Positions 51,344-59,016 of a stretch of DNA of 64,000 nucleotides are shown in pieces. The DNA is from SSF14 sp046331245. GTDB lineage: Bacteria; Actinomycetota; Acidimicrobiia; Acidimicrobiales; Microtrichaceae. The notes below the pieces were generated by a model that worked only from the letters and a program-made list of their open reading frames with translations, was not told where the DNA came from and did not search any database. The stretch's first letter is position 1. The number at the start of each line of letters is the position of its first letter. Both the position numbers and the translations under genes were made by a program. Location: contig JAXLRH010000005.1 of assembly GCA_046331245.1 (NCBI GenBank), positions 246,950 to 310,949 on the forward strand, read 5' to 3'.

Positions 51344-53975
51344 CCTCGAGCGGGACGTTCATCTCGAACGCCCCGTTCATGATGTCGACGACCTGCGTGC
51401 GCACCTCGTCGAGACGGTCCGGGACGACCTCGCAGATCACCTCGTCGTGCACCTGGAGGATGAGCCGACCGCCGTGGTCGGCCGCCTGGAATGCCTCGTC
51501 GATGCGCACGAGCGCCACCTTGAAGATGTCGGCGGCGAGGCCCTGGATGCCGGCGTTCATGGCCTGCCGCTCCCCGGCCATCCTCACGTTGCGTTGGCCC
51601 GACGCCAGCTCGGGGATGCGACGGCGGCGGCCGAACAGCGTCTCGGTGTAGCCCCGCTCACGCGCCTCTTCGACGGTGCGGTCCATGTAGGCCTTCACCG
51701 ATGGGAAGGCCACGAAGTACGCGTCGAGGATCTGCTGCGCCTCGCCGGTGGGGATCGAGAGGCGCTGGCCCAGGCCGTAGGCCTCCATGCCGTAGGCGAG
51801 GCCGTACGACACCATCTTCGCCTTGGAGCGCATCTCGAGGGTGACCTCGGCCGGCGACACGCCGAATACCCGCGCCGCCGTCTCGTTGTGGATGTCGTGC
51901 CCGCCGGTGAAGGCCTCGATGAGGCCTGGGTCCTCGGCCAGATGGGCGATGCACCGCAGCTCGATCTGGTTGTAGTCGGCGATCAGGAACTCGTGACCCG
52001 GGGCGGGGATGAACGCCTTGCGGAACTGCCGGCCGGTCTCGGAGCGCACCGGGATGTTGTGGAGGTTCGGCGCGTCGGAGCTGAGCCGCCCGGTGCGGGC
52101 GACCGTCTGGTTGAACGTTGCGTGGATGCGACCGTCGGGCGCGATCTCGGCGAGCAGGCCGATGCCGTAGGTGCCCCGCAGCTTCTCCACCTCGCGGTAC
52201 GCCAGCAGGTGGTCGACGATCGGGTGCTGGTCGCGCAGCTTCTCGAGCACACCGGCGTCGGTCATCGGCTTGCCGGTCTTGGTCTTCTTGAGCACCGGCA
52301 GGCCCAGCTTCTCGAACAGGATCGGGCCGAGCTGCTGGGTGGAGTTGACGTTGAACTCCTCGCCGGCTTCCTCGATGACGAGCGCCCGCAGCCGCTCGCA
52401 CTCCGACACCAGGCGCTGGTTGAGGTGCTCGAGCTCCGCGCGGTCGACGCCCACGCCGTAGTGCTCCATGCGGGCCAGAGCGGCGATGAGCGGGTACTCC
52501 ATCTCGTGCGCGAGCTTGGCGAGGCCCTGATCGTCGAGCGCGGCGGTGATGGGCTCGACCACGAACGCGACGCCGAGCGCCTCACGCGCCGGTGCGGCGG
52601 CGACCGACTCGGTGGTGCCGTCGAAGTCGAGCTGGCCGGTCTCGGTGGCGCCCCCCTCGGCGAGCTCGTGGTCGGTGTAGCGCACGAGCAGCTCGGCGAC
52701 GCTGTACCGGGTGTCGGCCGGGTCGAGCAGGTAGGCGGCGATCTTGACGTCGGCGTGCAGGCGCGGGAGCCCGAGACCGGTGTCGAGCAGGTGCCGCATG
52801 AACGGCTTGGCGTCGTGGGCGACCACGGCCGGGCCGTCGACGAGCAGCCGGGCGAAGGCGTCGCGGTTCGCGTCGAGCACGTCGGCGGCGAACCATGCGA
52901 CCTCGCCGGCGTCGCGGTCGGTCACGGCTGCCACACCGGTGATGTCGCTCCGGCCCGGCGTACCGGACCAGCCCACGGCCAGCACCAGCGGGCCGGCGTC
53001 GGCGGTGAGCTCGGAGAGCACGGCCGCTGCTGCCGCAGGCTCGACCTCGGTGACCTCGGCCGAGATCACGTTGCGCGGCTCGGCCAGATCGCCGGCGACC
53101 TGGTTGCCGAACGCCTCGCCCAACCGGCCGATGAGCGAGCCGAACTCCAGGAACTTGAAGTAGTCGACGACCTCCTCCTGGTCGAACTCCCCCTGCACCA
53201 GGTCGGATGGCGCCACGGGGAGCTCGACGTCGCGCACCAGCCGCATCATGTCGACGTTGCTGCGGGCCTGCGCCTCGTGCTCGATGAGGTTCGAGCGGAG
53301 CTTGGGGGTCTGCGCGTCGACGTTGGCGAAGATGCCGTCGAGGTCGCCGTAGGAGTTGATGAGCTTCGCCGCCGTCTTCTCGCCGACGCCGGTGACGCCG
53401 GGCAGGTTGTCGGACGGATCGCCACGCAGCGCCGCGTAGTACACGTACTGGTCGGGCCGGACGCCGGTGCGCTCGAGGATGCCGGCCTCGTCGTACAGGG
53501 CGTAGTCGCTCACCCCGCGCTTGTTGTAGAGCACGCGGATGTGCGGGTCGTGGACCAGCTGGTAGCTGTCGCGGTCGCCGGTGACGATGATCGTGGAGAT
53601 GCCCTCCGCCTCGGCCTGCGTGGCGAGGGTGGCGATGATGTCGTCGGCTTCCACCCCGGCCTGGTCGACGATCGGGATCCCGAGCTTCTCGACGAGCTGG
53701 CGGACGAGGCCCATCTGCTGGCGGAGGATGTCGGGCGCCGACTCGCGCGTGGCCTTGTAGGTGGGGACCATCTCGTGGCGGAACGTGGGCTCGGGTCGGT
53801 CGAACGTGACGGCGAGCAGGTCGGGCTGGTGGTCGCGCACGAGGTTGATGAGCATCGAGGTGAAGCCGAACACCGCGTTGGTGACCTGCCCCGACGCCGT
53901 GGCCATGTCGGTGGGCAGGGCGAAGAACGCCCGGTACGTGAGCGAGTTCCCGTCGATGAGCATGAGCGTCGGCAT
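51300..53975 (-). CDS. polA: DNA polymerase I
   Basis: 891 residues. Domains: 5' nuclease (1-290; LMLIDGNSLTYRAFFALP, GVEADDIIATLA, RGDPSDNLPGVTGVGEKTA), a 3'-5' exonuclease-like domain (315-500) in which the metal-binding acidic residues are replaced (AVGWSG where Asp-x-Glu is expected), and the polymerase (510-891) with IADYNQIELR, RSKAKMVSYGLAYGMEAYG and LQVHDEVICEV. So it can nick-translate but should not proofread, as in mycobacteria. Acts in repair and Okazaki fragment maturation. TAGTTT lies eight bases before the ATG. Confidence 0.97.
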   Translation of the reverse strand: MPTLMLIDGNSLTYRAFFALPTDMATASGQVTNAVFGFTSMLINLVRDHQPDLLAVTFDRPEPTFRHEMVPTYKATRESAPDILRQQMGLVRQLVEKLGIPIVDQAGVEADDIIATLATQAEAEGISTIIVTGDRDSYQLVHDPHIRVLYNKRGVSDYALYDEAGILERTGVRPDQYVYYAALRGDPSDNLPGVTGVGEKTAAKLINSYGDLDGIFANVDAQTPKLRSNLIEHEAQARSNVDMMRLVRDVELPVAPSDLVQGEFDQEEVVDYFKFLEFGSLIGRLGEAFGNQVAGDLAEPRNVISAEVTEVEPAAAAAVLSELTADAGPLVLAVGWSGTPGRSDITGVAAVTDRDAGEVAWFAADVLDANRDAFARLLVDGPAVVAHDAKPFMRHLLDTGLGLPRLHADVKIAAYLLDPADTRYSVAELLVRYTDHELAEGGATETGQLDFDGTTESVAAAPAREALGVAFVVEPITAALDDQGLAKLAHEMEYPLIAALARMEHYGVGVDRAELEHLNQRLVSECERLRALVIEEAGEEFNVNSTQQLGPILFEKLGLPVLKKTKTGKPMTDAGVLEKLRDQHPIVDHLLAYREVEKLRGTYGIGLLAEIAPDGRIHATFNQTVARTGRLSSDAPNLHNIPVRSETGRQFRKAFIPAPGHEFLIADYNQIELRCIAHLAEDPGLIEAFTGGHDIHNETAARVFGVSPAEVTLEMRSKAKMVSYGLAYGMEAYGLGQRLSIPTGEAQQILDAYFVAFPSVKAYMDRTVEEARERGYTETLFGRRRRIPELASGQRNVRMAGERQAMNAGIQGLAADIFKVALVRIDEAFQAADHGGRLILQVHDEVICEVVPDRLDEVRTQVVDIMNGAFEMNVPLEVNVSTGSSWAAAKG

Positions 53976-53983
53976 CGCTCGCG

Positions 53984-53989
53984 AAACTA
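53984..53989 (-). promoter_or_regulatory. -10-like element for polA
   Basis: TAGTTT on the minus strand with an eight-base spacer to the polA ATG; near-leaderless. Confidence 0.4.
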
Positions 53990-54041
53990 CTGCACACCCC
54001 CGACAGCGAGGTCCGGGACCCCCGCTCCCCGACCGATGCGG

Positions 54042-54629
54042 TCAGGGCTCCAGCGCGCCGCTCAACACGTCCTCGGCGACCTTGCGGAGCGACTCGCGGC
54101 GATCCATCGCCGTGCGTTGCAGGAACCGGAACGCGTCGTCCTCGGTCATCGAGTGCTCCGCCATGAGCCGGGCCTTCGCCCGGTCGGACAGCTTGCGCAC
54201 CGCGAGCTGCTCCTCCAACGACGAGGAGTGCTCCGCGAGCGCGACCAGCTCGGCGAACCGTCCCACCGCGAGCTCGATGGCCGGCACGAGGTCGTCGCGC
54301 TGGAACGGCTTCACCAGGTAGGCCATCACGCCGGCGTCACGTGCGGACTCGATGAGCGTGCGCTGGCTGAACGCCGTGAGCAGCACGACGGCGCAGAGGC
54401 GTTCACCCGAGATGACGCTCGCCGCGCTGATGCCGTCGAGGCCCGGCATCTTCACGTCGAGCACTGCCGCGTCGGGGCGGTGCTCGCGGATCAGGTCGAT
54501 CGCGACGTCGCCCTGTCCGCAGTCGGCGACGACGTCGTAGCCCACCTCGTCGAGGAGCTGGCAGAGGTCCATCCGGATGATCGCGTCGTCCTCGGCGACG
54601 ACGACGCGCAGTCGTGGAGTGTCGCTCAC
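54042..54629 (-). CDS. ANTAR-type response regulator (PdtaR/NasT-like)
   Basis: 195 residues. Receiver domain with the acidic pair in VVVAEDDAIIRMDL, phospho-Asp in DAAVLDVKMPGLDG, Thr in LLTAFSQ and Lys in YLVKPF. It is followed by a coiled coil and an ANTAR RNA-binding domain (LSDRAKARLMAEHSMTEDDAFRFLQRTAMD). ANTAR proteins release transcription terminators by binding paired hexaloop hairpins. The GTG overlaps the stop of a small upstream gene by four bases. Its likely histidine kinase (PdtaS) is not in the window. Confidence 0.93.
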   Translation of the reverse strand: MSDTPRLRVVVAEDDAIIRMDLCQLLDEVGYDVVADCGQGDVAIDLIREHRPDAAVLDVKMPGLDGISAASVISGERLCAVVLLTAFSQRTLIESARDAGVMAYLVKPFQRDDLVPAIELAVGRFAELVALAEHSSSLEEQLAVRKLSDRAKARLMAEHSMTEDDAFRFLQRTAMDRRESLRKVAEDVLSGALEP

Positions 54630-54925
54630 GAGGACGACCGGCGGCGTTCGCTCATCTCGTCGAGCAGCTCGTCCTGGGTGGCCTCGAGCCGGGCGATCGT
54701 GTCGACGAGCTCCTGGCGGTGACGTGCCATCGCCGACCGGTGGCGTTCACTGTCGGTGTGGTCCAGCGCGGCGGACGGGTCGTCGGCGACCAGCGAGCGG
54801 AGGCGGGCGTCGTCGGATTCGTCGGTGAACTGCACGAGCTGCTCGTCGGTGACGGCGAGGTCCTCGCGGGCGCGCTGCAGCCGCTTCGACACGGTGCGGA
54901 GGCGGCGCTCGGGGAACATGGACAC
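54626..54925 (-). CDS. Small conserved-looking coiled-coil protein upstream of the ANTAR regulator
   Basis: 99 residues, almost entirely helical and charged: RLRTVSKRLQRAREDLAVTD then a helix ending in HRQELVDTIARLEATQDELL. No domain recognised. GTG at 54925 is chosen because TACACT lies six bases upstream (leaderless); an ATG two codons later is possible. It overlaps the ANTAR regulator by four bases, so the two proteins are made together and may interact. Confidence 0.8.
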   Translation of the reverse strand: MSMFPERRLRTVSKRLQRAREDLAVTDEQLVQFTDESDDARLRSLVADDPSAALDHTDSERHRSAMARHRQELVDTIARLEATQDELLDEMSERRRSSS

Positions 54926-54931
54926 GCAGGG

Positions 54932-54937
54932 AGTGTA
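54932..54937 (-). promoter_or_regulatory. -10-like element for the ANTAR operon
   Basis: TACACT on the minus strand, six bases from the GTG at 54925, just past the terminator of the upstream STAS gene. Confidence 0.55.
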
Positions 54938-54956
54938 CGCCCGCCCGAAAACTGCC

Positions 54957-54988
54957 GAGACCCCTCGGGCTGGAGGCCGAGGGGTCTC
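54957..54988 (-). terminator. Intrinsic terminator after the STAS gene
   Basis: A perfect 12-bp stem GAGACCCCTCGG with an eight-base loop; on the minus strand it is followed by GCAGTTTTCG. It lies 111 bp beyond the STAS stop and just before the ANTAR operon promoter, so it insulates the two. Confidence 0.85.
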
Positions 54989-55099
54989 TGAGGCAGGCTC
55001 GCGACGTTCAGGGAGGGGATCTCGGTCCGTCGCTGTCGTGTTCTTACCCGTCGCCCCGATTCCTAGACTGTGACATTCGTCACACCATTTGGGCGCCGG

Positions 55100-55432
55100 T
55101 CAGGCGGTGTGTTGGATGGGCTCGCCCGCCAGATCGGGCACGTTCGTGAGCTGCAGGAGGCGCTGCACGGCCGGCGTGACCGCCGTGACCCGCATGTTCA
55201 CGCGGTAGTCGTCGGCGAAGGACTTGGCGTCGATCAGGGCGCCGAGGCCGTGCGAGTCGGCGAAGGTGAGTCGGGACAGATCCACCTCGACGAGACCACC
55301 CTTGACGATGGCCGTGATGAGCACCCGCCGCAACGACGGAGCCGCCTCGGCGTCGAGCTCTCCCGACACCTCGACGATCGTGCCCGTACCGGTCAGCGTT
55401 CGAGTGACGCTCGCAAAGCGAGATCTGTCCAT
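55100..55432 (-). CDS. STAS-domain anti-sigma factor antagonist
   Basis: 110 residues, a single STAS domain: GTIVEVSGELDAEAAPSLRR and the phosphorylation loop VDLSRLTFADSHGLGALIDA with the Ser expected to be phosphorylated by an anti-sigma kinase. It would free a sigma factor in the unphosphorylated state. Neither the kinase nor the sigma factor is nearby. The ATG follows GGGAGGGGACCC, one of the strongest ribosome sites in the window. Monocistronic with its own terminator. Confidence 0.9.
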   Translation of the reverse strand: MDRSRFASVTRTLTGTGTIVEVSGELDAEAAPSLRRVLITAIVKGGLVEVDLSRLTFADSHGLGALIDAKSFADDYRVNMRVTAVTPAVQRLLQLTNVPDLAGEPIQHTA

Positions 55433-55517
55433 GGGTCCCCTCCCATCCCCTACTGATATGCACACCTCAGCGGTTCGCACATGGTACAGAGCATCGTTCG
55501 GTCCGCAAAGGGGTGGT

Positions 55518-55523
55518 TAGAAT
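55518..55523 (+). promoter_or_regulatory. -10-like element for the 99-residue protein
   Basis: TAGAAT with a six-base spacer to the ATG at 55530; leaderless arrangement. Confidence 0.6.
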
Positions 55524-55529
55524 CTGTAC

Positions 55530-55829
55530 ATGACGAACGCTCGCCGGCTCCGCTGGTGGCGGCCGCACGGGCGGGACCTGGTGCGGATCCGCTTCGGTCG
55601 GCGACGCGGCGCGCACGGGATCGTCCGCACGATGCGATCCCGGTTCGGTACGACCGTGGTCGAGATCCTCGACGACCCGACTCACTCCGGCGACATCGTC
55701 GAGCTGCCGGCATGGTGGCTCGCCCCGCCGCGGGTCGACATCGACCTCCGTTCGGACGCCGTCGACGTCCGAACGCCGCGGGAGTCGCCCAACACCACGT
55801 TCAGCGAACGCCACCCGCGCATCCGCTGA
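55530..55829 (+). CDS. Small basic protein, unknown function
   Basis: 99 residues, Arg-rich N-terminal third (RRLRWWRPHGRDLVRIRFGR) followed by TTVVEILDDPTHSGDIVELP and WWLAPPRVDIDL. No family recognised and no membrane segment. The evidence for it being real is a good -10 six bases before the ATG and GC-rich third positions. The region to the right starts the leftward secretion island. Confidence 0.6.
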   Translation: MTNARRLRWWRPHGRDLVRIRFGRRRGAHGIVRTMRSRFGTTVVEILDDPTHSGDIVELPAWWLAPPRVDIDLRSDAVDVRTPRESPNTTFSERHPRIR

Positions 55830-55867
55830 GGCGCACGCCGCGGCGCGCCCGCTCCGGCGCTCCCGGA

Positions 55868-56326
55868 TCAGGCGGCGATGATGATCGCGGCGCCGGCGAC
55901 GGCACTCGCATCGGCACCGGCACCGCTGAGGGTGACCGACTCCGACGTGCCGCTGATCGATCCGACCGTGCCGCCGCCGAGCGAGGTGCCTGCGCCGTTC
56001 TTGAGGGTGATGGACAGCGACAGGCCGACACAGCTCGCGTCGATCCCCGTCACACCCACGGCCGTCGTCTGGTAGCGGCCGAGCGTGGCGTCGTAGGTGT
56101 TCGTGTAGGTGAGGGTGACGCCGTCGGTGTCGCAGCTCGCGACCACGGTGGTGTCGGCACCGAGCGCCGGCGAGGTGACGCCGCCGAGCGAGGCGGCGGA
56201 CGCGCCGACCACGGCGAGCGAGGCGGCGCTCATCATCAGGGCGCCGACGGTACGACGGCGGCGGCGACGCTGCGCGGCGGATCGCGTGTCGGTGCTGGGA
56301 TCGGTGCTCGTGTCGGGGATGGTCAC
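55868..56326 (-). CDS. Exported small protein, first paralogue (TasA/SipW-substrate-like)
   Basis: 152 residues. Arg-rich N-terminus (AAQRRRRRRT), hydrophobic core GALMMSAASLAVVGASAASLG, then a mature domain starting GADTTVVASCDTDGVTLTYT, TYDATLGRYQTTAVGVTGID, and a Gly/Ser/Ala-rich hydrophobic end. It is clearly paralogous to the protein at 57765-58220. The mix of a long basic N-region and a signal peptidase next door recalls SipW-processed TasA-type proteins. Two Cys could form a disulfide. GTG start with AGGAG six bases upstream. A GAC-CGAAC motif shared with the other paralogue lies upstream. Confidence 0.8.
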   Translation of the reverse strand: MTIPDTSTDPSTDTRSAAQRRRRRRTVGALMMSAASLAVVGASAASLGGVTSPALGADTTVVASCDTDGVTLTYTNTYDATLGRYQTTAVGVTGIDASCVGLSLSITLKNGAGTSLGGGTVGSISGTSESVTLSGAGADASAVAGAAIIIAA

Positions 56327-56413
56327 TGCCGGCTCCTGATGTCGCATCCCGGACGGTCGCCGCGATGATGTTCCTCGTCAGGAATGTCGACGTCCGGATG
56401 GGCCGGCTTGAAA

Positions 56414-56427
56414 ATTCTCGTTCGGTC
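56414..56427 (-). promoter_or_regulatory. Shared upstream motif, copy 1
   Basis: On the minus strand GACCGAACGAGAAT, matching GACCGAACAGGAAT upstream of the second paralogue in 12 of 14 bases. It lies about 90 bp before the start of the first paralogue, just past the signal peptidase gene's stop. Confidence 0.45.
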
Positions 56428-56434
56428 TCCCCCG

Positions 56435-57025
56435 CTACGCGGACACCCCGTCCATCTCGTCCAGCCGGTCCATCTCGTCGAGGACGATCGCCGCCGGAAC
56501 GGCATCGGGAAACCGCGCCGTCGGCGTCGTCTCCACCGGGTCGGGCCAGATCATCCACCCGACGGTGAGGGCGATCACGACGGCTGCGATCAACGGCAGC
56601 GCACCGACCAGCCGGAGCGGGAGCGGACCGAGATCGACCACCGGGCGACCCACGACGTCGGCCATCGTCGGGCGGAAGTCGTCGGGCCGGTCCTTCGCAT
56701 CGCCCTGGAACTGCAGCCGCCCGTCGCTCGCGACGTCGATCACGCGGTGCACCACGTGCTGGCCCTTCCCGATGCCCGACGGGACCCGGTAGACGGCGAT
56801 GTCGCCGACCGCGACCGAGTCGACGGAGCGCACCAGGAGGACGTCACCCGTGTGGTACGTGGGCGTCATCGACGTGCCGTGCACCACGACGATGGCGGTG
56901 TCGCCGCCGAGCTGCTGCGGCCAGAACACGAATGCGAGCACCCCGACGAGCAGCCACCCCAGCACCGAGCGGCGACGGGAGCGACGCCGGTCGGCGGCGA
57001 GACGGCGCGCCCGCCGGGTCGCCAT
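56435..57025 (-). CDS. Signal peptidase I, SipW/archaeal-like (Ser-His type)
   Basis: 196 residues. Basic N-terminus, membrane helix at 21-36, then the nucleophile Ser52 in VHGTSMTPTYHTGD, GDIAVYRVP, and HVVHRVIDV with His at the position where ordinary bacterial signal peptidases have Lys. A second membrane helix lies near 145-163. This Ser-His form (SipW, ER-type) processes special substrates such as TasA and camelysin. Its substrates here are presumably the exported proteins beside it. The ATG shares one base with the preceding stop (TGATG). Confidence 0.88.
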   Translation of the reverse strand: MATRRARRLAADRRRSRRRSVLGWLLVGVLAFVFWPQQLGGDTAIVVVHGTSMTPTYHTGDVLLVRSVDSVAVGDIAVYRVPSGIGKGQHVVHRVIDVASDGRLQFQGDAKDRPDDFRPTMADVVGRPVVDLGPLPLRLVGALPLIAAVVIALTVGWMIWPDPVETTPTARFPDAVPAAIVLDEMDRLDEMDGVSA

Positions 57026-57765
57026 CACGCGTCCACGTGGTAGTTGTCGAAGGTCGACGCCGAGTCGTTGTACGCGACGATGCCGAAGTAGGTGTGGGTG
57101 CCGTTCTTGTACGTGGTCTGCTCACCCGCCGTGAGCGTGTAGGTGACCCGCAGCACCCCGTCGACGTACCCGTTCAACACCGATCCCGACGTCGACTCGA
57201 GGCGGACCTTGGCGTTGGTCGGGGCGCCGATGCCGGTGATGCTGGCGCGGACCGTGTACGAGCTGCCCTGGTACTTCCAGATCTCGAGGCTTCCGCCGGC
57301 CGCGCTGTTCCAGGAGAGCAGCAGGTGATCGGTGCCCGTCGAGTTGGAGTTCGTGATCATCTCGGCGTCGTAGGTGCCCGAGGCGGTGATCGTCGCCTCC
57401 GACGAGCCCGACGAGACACCGGCGTTGAGGATGAGCCCGGACGGCGACGCCGCGTTCGACTTGGCCTTGTTGCCCTGGATCGACCAGTTCCCGCCGAACT
57501 TCACCCAGGTCTTCGAGCCGCCGTCGGTCGTCGCCCCGTTCAGGTTCGTGCCGTTCGTGCCGTCGAAGGCGTCCCAGGCGATCACCGTCGGGGCGCCGGG
57601 GTCGGCCGACATCGTGAAGCCGTCGAGGCTGCGCGCGGTCACGCCGCCGACCGAGGACGCCGACGCCGACGTGAGGGCGCAGGCGATCAGGGCGGCCGTC
57701 CCCAACGTCCGCATCGACCGCTCGGGGACCGAGTGGGACCGGATCGCGACGGCCGTCACGATCAT
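57025..57765 (-). CDS. Exported LamG/concanavalin-like protein
   Basis: 246 residues. Signal peptide (MRTLGTAALIACALTSASASS near 18-38), then a jelly-roll-like domain from about residue 62: AWDAFDGTNGTNLNGATTDG, WVKFGGNWSIQGNKAKSN, HLLLSWNSAAGGSLEIWKYQ, NAKVRLESTSGSVLNGYVDG and YFGIVAYNDSASTFDNYHVD. This layout (phage- and glycan-associated LamG-like domain) suggests binding of a polysaccharide or a structural surface role. Coupled by TGATG to the second paralogue upstream and to the signal peptidase downstream. Confidence 0.82.
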   Translation of the reverse strand: MIVTAVAIRSHSVPERSMRTLGTAALIACALTSASASSVGGVTARSLDGFTMSADPGAPTVIAWDAFDGTNGTNLNGATTDGGSKTWVKFGGNWSIQGNKAKSNAASPSGLILNAGVSSGSSEATITASGTYDAEMITNSNSTGTDHLLLSWNSAAGGSLEIWKYQGSSYTVRASITGIGAPTNAKVRLESTSGSVLNGYVDGVLRVTYTLTAGEQTTYKNGTHTYFGIVAYNDSASTFDNYHVDA

Positions 57766-58220
57766 CAGCCGTTGATGACGACCGCCGCGCCGACGACGGC
57801 GTTGGCGTTGGCGCCGCTGCCCGACATGGTGAGGGTGGCCGCGCCGGCGGTGACGGTGCCCGAGCCGGACGCGAGGCTGACGTTGCTGTTGTCCTTCAAC
57901 GTCAGCGAGATCGCCTTCGTGTTGCAGGCGGTGTTGATGCCCGACACCGCCACCGACGTCGTCTGGTAGCGGCCCAAGGTGGCGTCGTAGGTGTTCGTGT
58001 ACGCGAGCGTGACACCGTCGGTGTCGCAGCTGGCCACGACGCCGGTGTCGGCACCGAGGTTGCCCGACGTGATACCGCCCAACGACGCGGCAGAGGCCGC
58101 GACGATGCCGAGCAACGTGGCGGTCACGATCACGGCGAGGGCGGTGCGCTTCCGGCGCAACCGGGTCGCCCGGGCGGCGGCTCGACTGGTCCTCGTGAAC
58201 GACGTCGTGGTGGTGGTCAT
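57765..58220 (-). CDS. Exported small protein, second paralogue (TasA/SipW-substrate-like)
   Basis: 151 residues. Shares with the first paralogue the signal end AASAASLGGITSGNLGADTG, the segment VASCDTDGVTLAYTNTYDAT and a Gly/Ser/Asn-rich hydrophobic C-terminus (GSGANANAVVGAAVVING). The N-terminus is Thr/Arg-rich. Probably secreted and possibly fibre- or surface-forming. First gene of an operon with the LamG-like protein and the signal peptidase, all joined by one-base TGATG overlaps. Confidence 0.8.
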   Translation of the reverse strand: MTTTTTSFTRTSRAAARATRLRRKRTALAVIVTATLLGIVAASAASLGGITSGNLGADTGVVASCDTDGVTLAYTNTYDATLGRYQTTSVAVSGINTACNTKAISLTLKDNSNVSLASGSGTVTAGAATLTMSGSGANANAVVGAAVVING

Positions 58221-58266
58221 GGCGATGCCTCGTGGGGGCGCGGGTCGGAAACGATCGGATTGTCAT

Positions 58267-58280
58267 ATTCCTGTTCGGTC
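58267..58280 (-). promoter_or_regulatory. Shared upstream motif, copy 2
   Basis: GACCGAACAGGAAT on the minus strand, 46 bp upstream of the second paralogue's ATG. Several TCGGAT/ATCCGA half-sites surround it (58250-58310), including the palindrome CGGATCCG. The 176-bp gap also serves the rightward cassette. Confidence 0.45.
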
Positions 58281-58396
58281 ACTTCCGATCCGAGATGAGC
58301 CGGATCCGAACAAAAAGAATTCCGGCTCACCCGTCCCAGGGTGCTCGCGCCTGGGCAATTCGCCCCGGCCCAGTCCGCTCGGGCACCGTGAACAAT

Positions 58397-58999
58397 ATGA
58401 TGACGAATCCCACGACGAGACGAGGAACCGTGCCAACGACCGAGTTGTCCGAATCAGCCGCCGGCCCCGGCCGGGCGGGACGAGCGACCGTCACCCTGGC
58501 CGCCGTCGCCGCAGCGGCCGCCGTCGGCGTGGCCGTCGCCCCCGGAGCGGCAGCCACCCCGTACATCCCGACCGATCCGCTTCGGCAGTGCCAGCTGTCC
58601 GGCAAGTACGCGTGCTTCGGGCTCCAGGGCGAGGACATGCCCGCCGACGGCAACTGGCGAGCGGCCCTCGCTCCCGGCGGGTGCACCGCCGACGCCGACG
58701 GCAGCGACAACCGATCGAAGATCACCGGCACCCTCGCGTCGCAGGCGTATCGCAACGACAACTCCGATTGGGTGACCTACGGGAGTCAGAACGTCTCGAT
58801 GGGAACCGCCGGCGCCAACCTCTGCAACTCCGGATACAACCAGTGGCAGCGGATCTACGCGCCGGTGGACAGCAAGCGAGTGGCGACCCGATGGCCGATC
58901 CGAGCGAACGCCACCGTCGGCCAGGCCTGCAATCCCGCCGGCGGTGACTGCGTGTCGATCGGCAACGCCTCGTTCTCCATCACCGTCGTCCACCCCTGA
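58397..58999 (+). CDS. Secreted Cys-containing protein, unknown
   Basis: 200 residues. A signal peptide (core VTLAAVAAAAAVGVAVAPGAAA, cleavage near 52) precedes a mature domain with at least six Cys: QCQLSGKYACFGL, GGCTAD, LCNSGYNQWQRIY, ACNPAGGDCVSIG. Asp/Asn-rich between, probably disulfide-bonded. No family recognised. Either of two adjacent ATGs could start it. It opens a three-gene cassette with a lipoprotein and the carrier-protein/GNAT fusion. Confidence 0.72.
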   Translation: MMTNPTTRRGTVPTTELSESAAGPGRAGRATVTLAAVAAAAAVGVAVAPGAAATPYIPTDPLRQCQLSGKYACFGLQGEDMPADGNWRAALAPGGCTADADGSDNRSKITGTLASQAYRNDNSDWVTYGSQNVSMGTAGANLCNSGYNQWQRIYAPVDSKRVATRWPIRANATVGQACNPAGGDCVSIGNASFSITVVHP

Positions 59000-59016
59000 T
59001 CATCCGAGGAGCCTCC

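Noticed and set aside
51291..54722. A 1143-codon open frame on the plus strand opposite polA
   Set aside because: It is the antisense of polA and its neighbours; composition is Arg/His/Glu/Val-rich without domains, a normal by-product of high GC.
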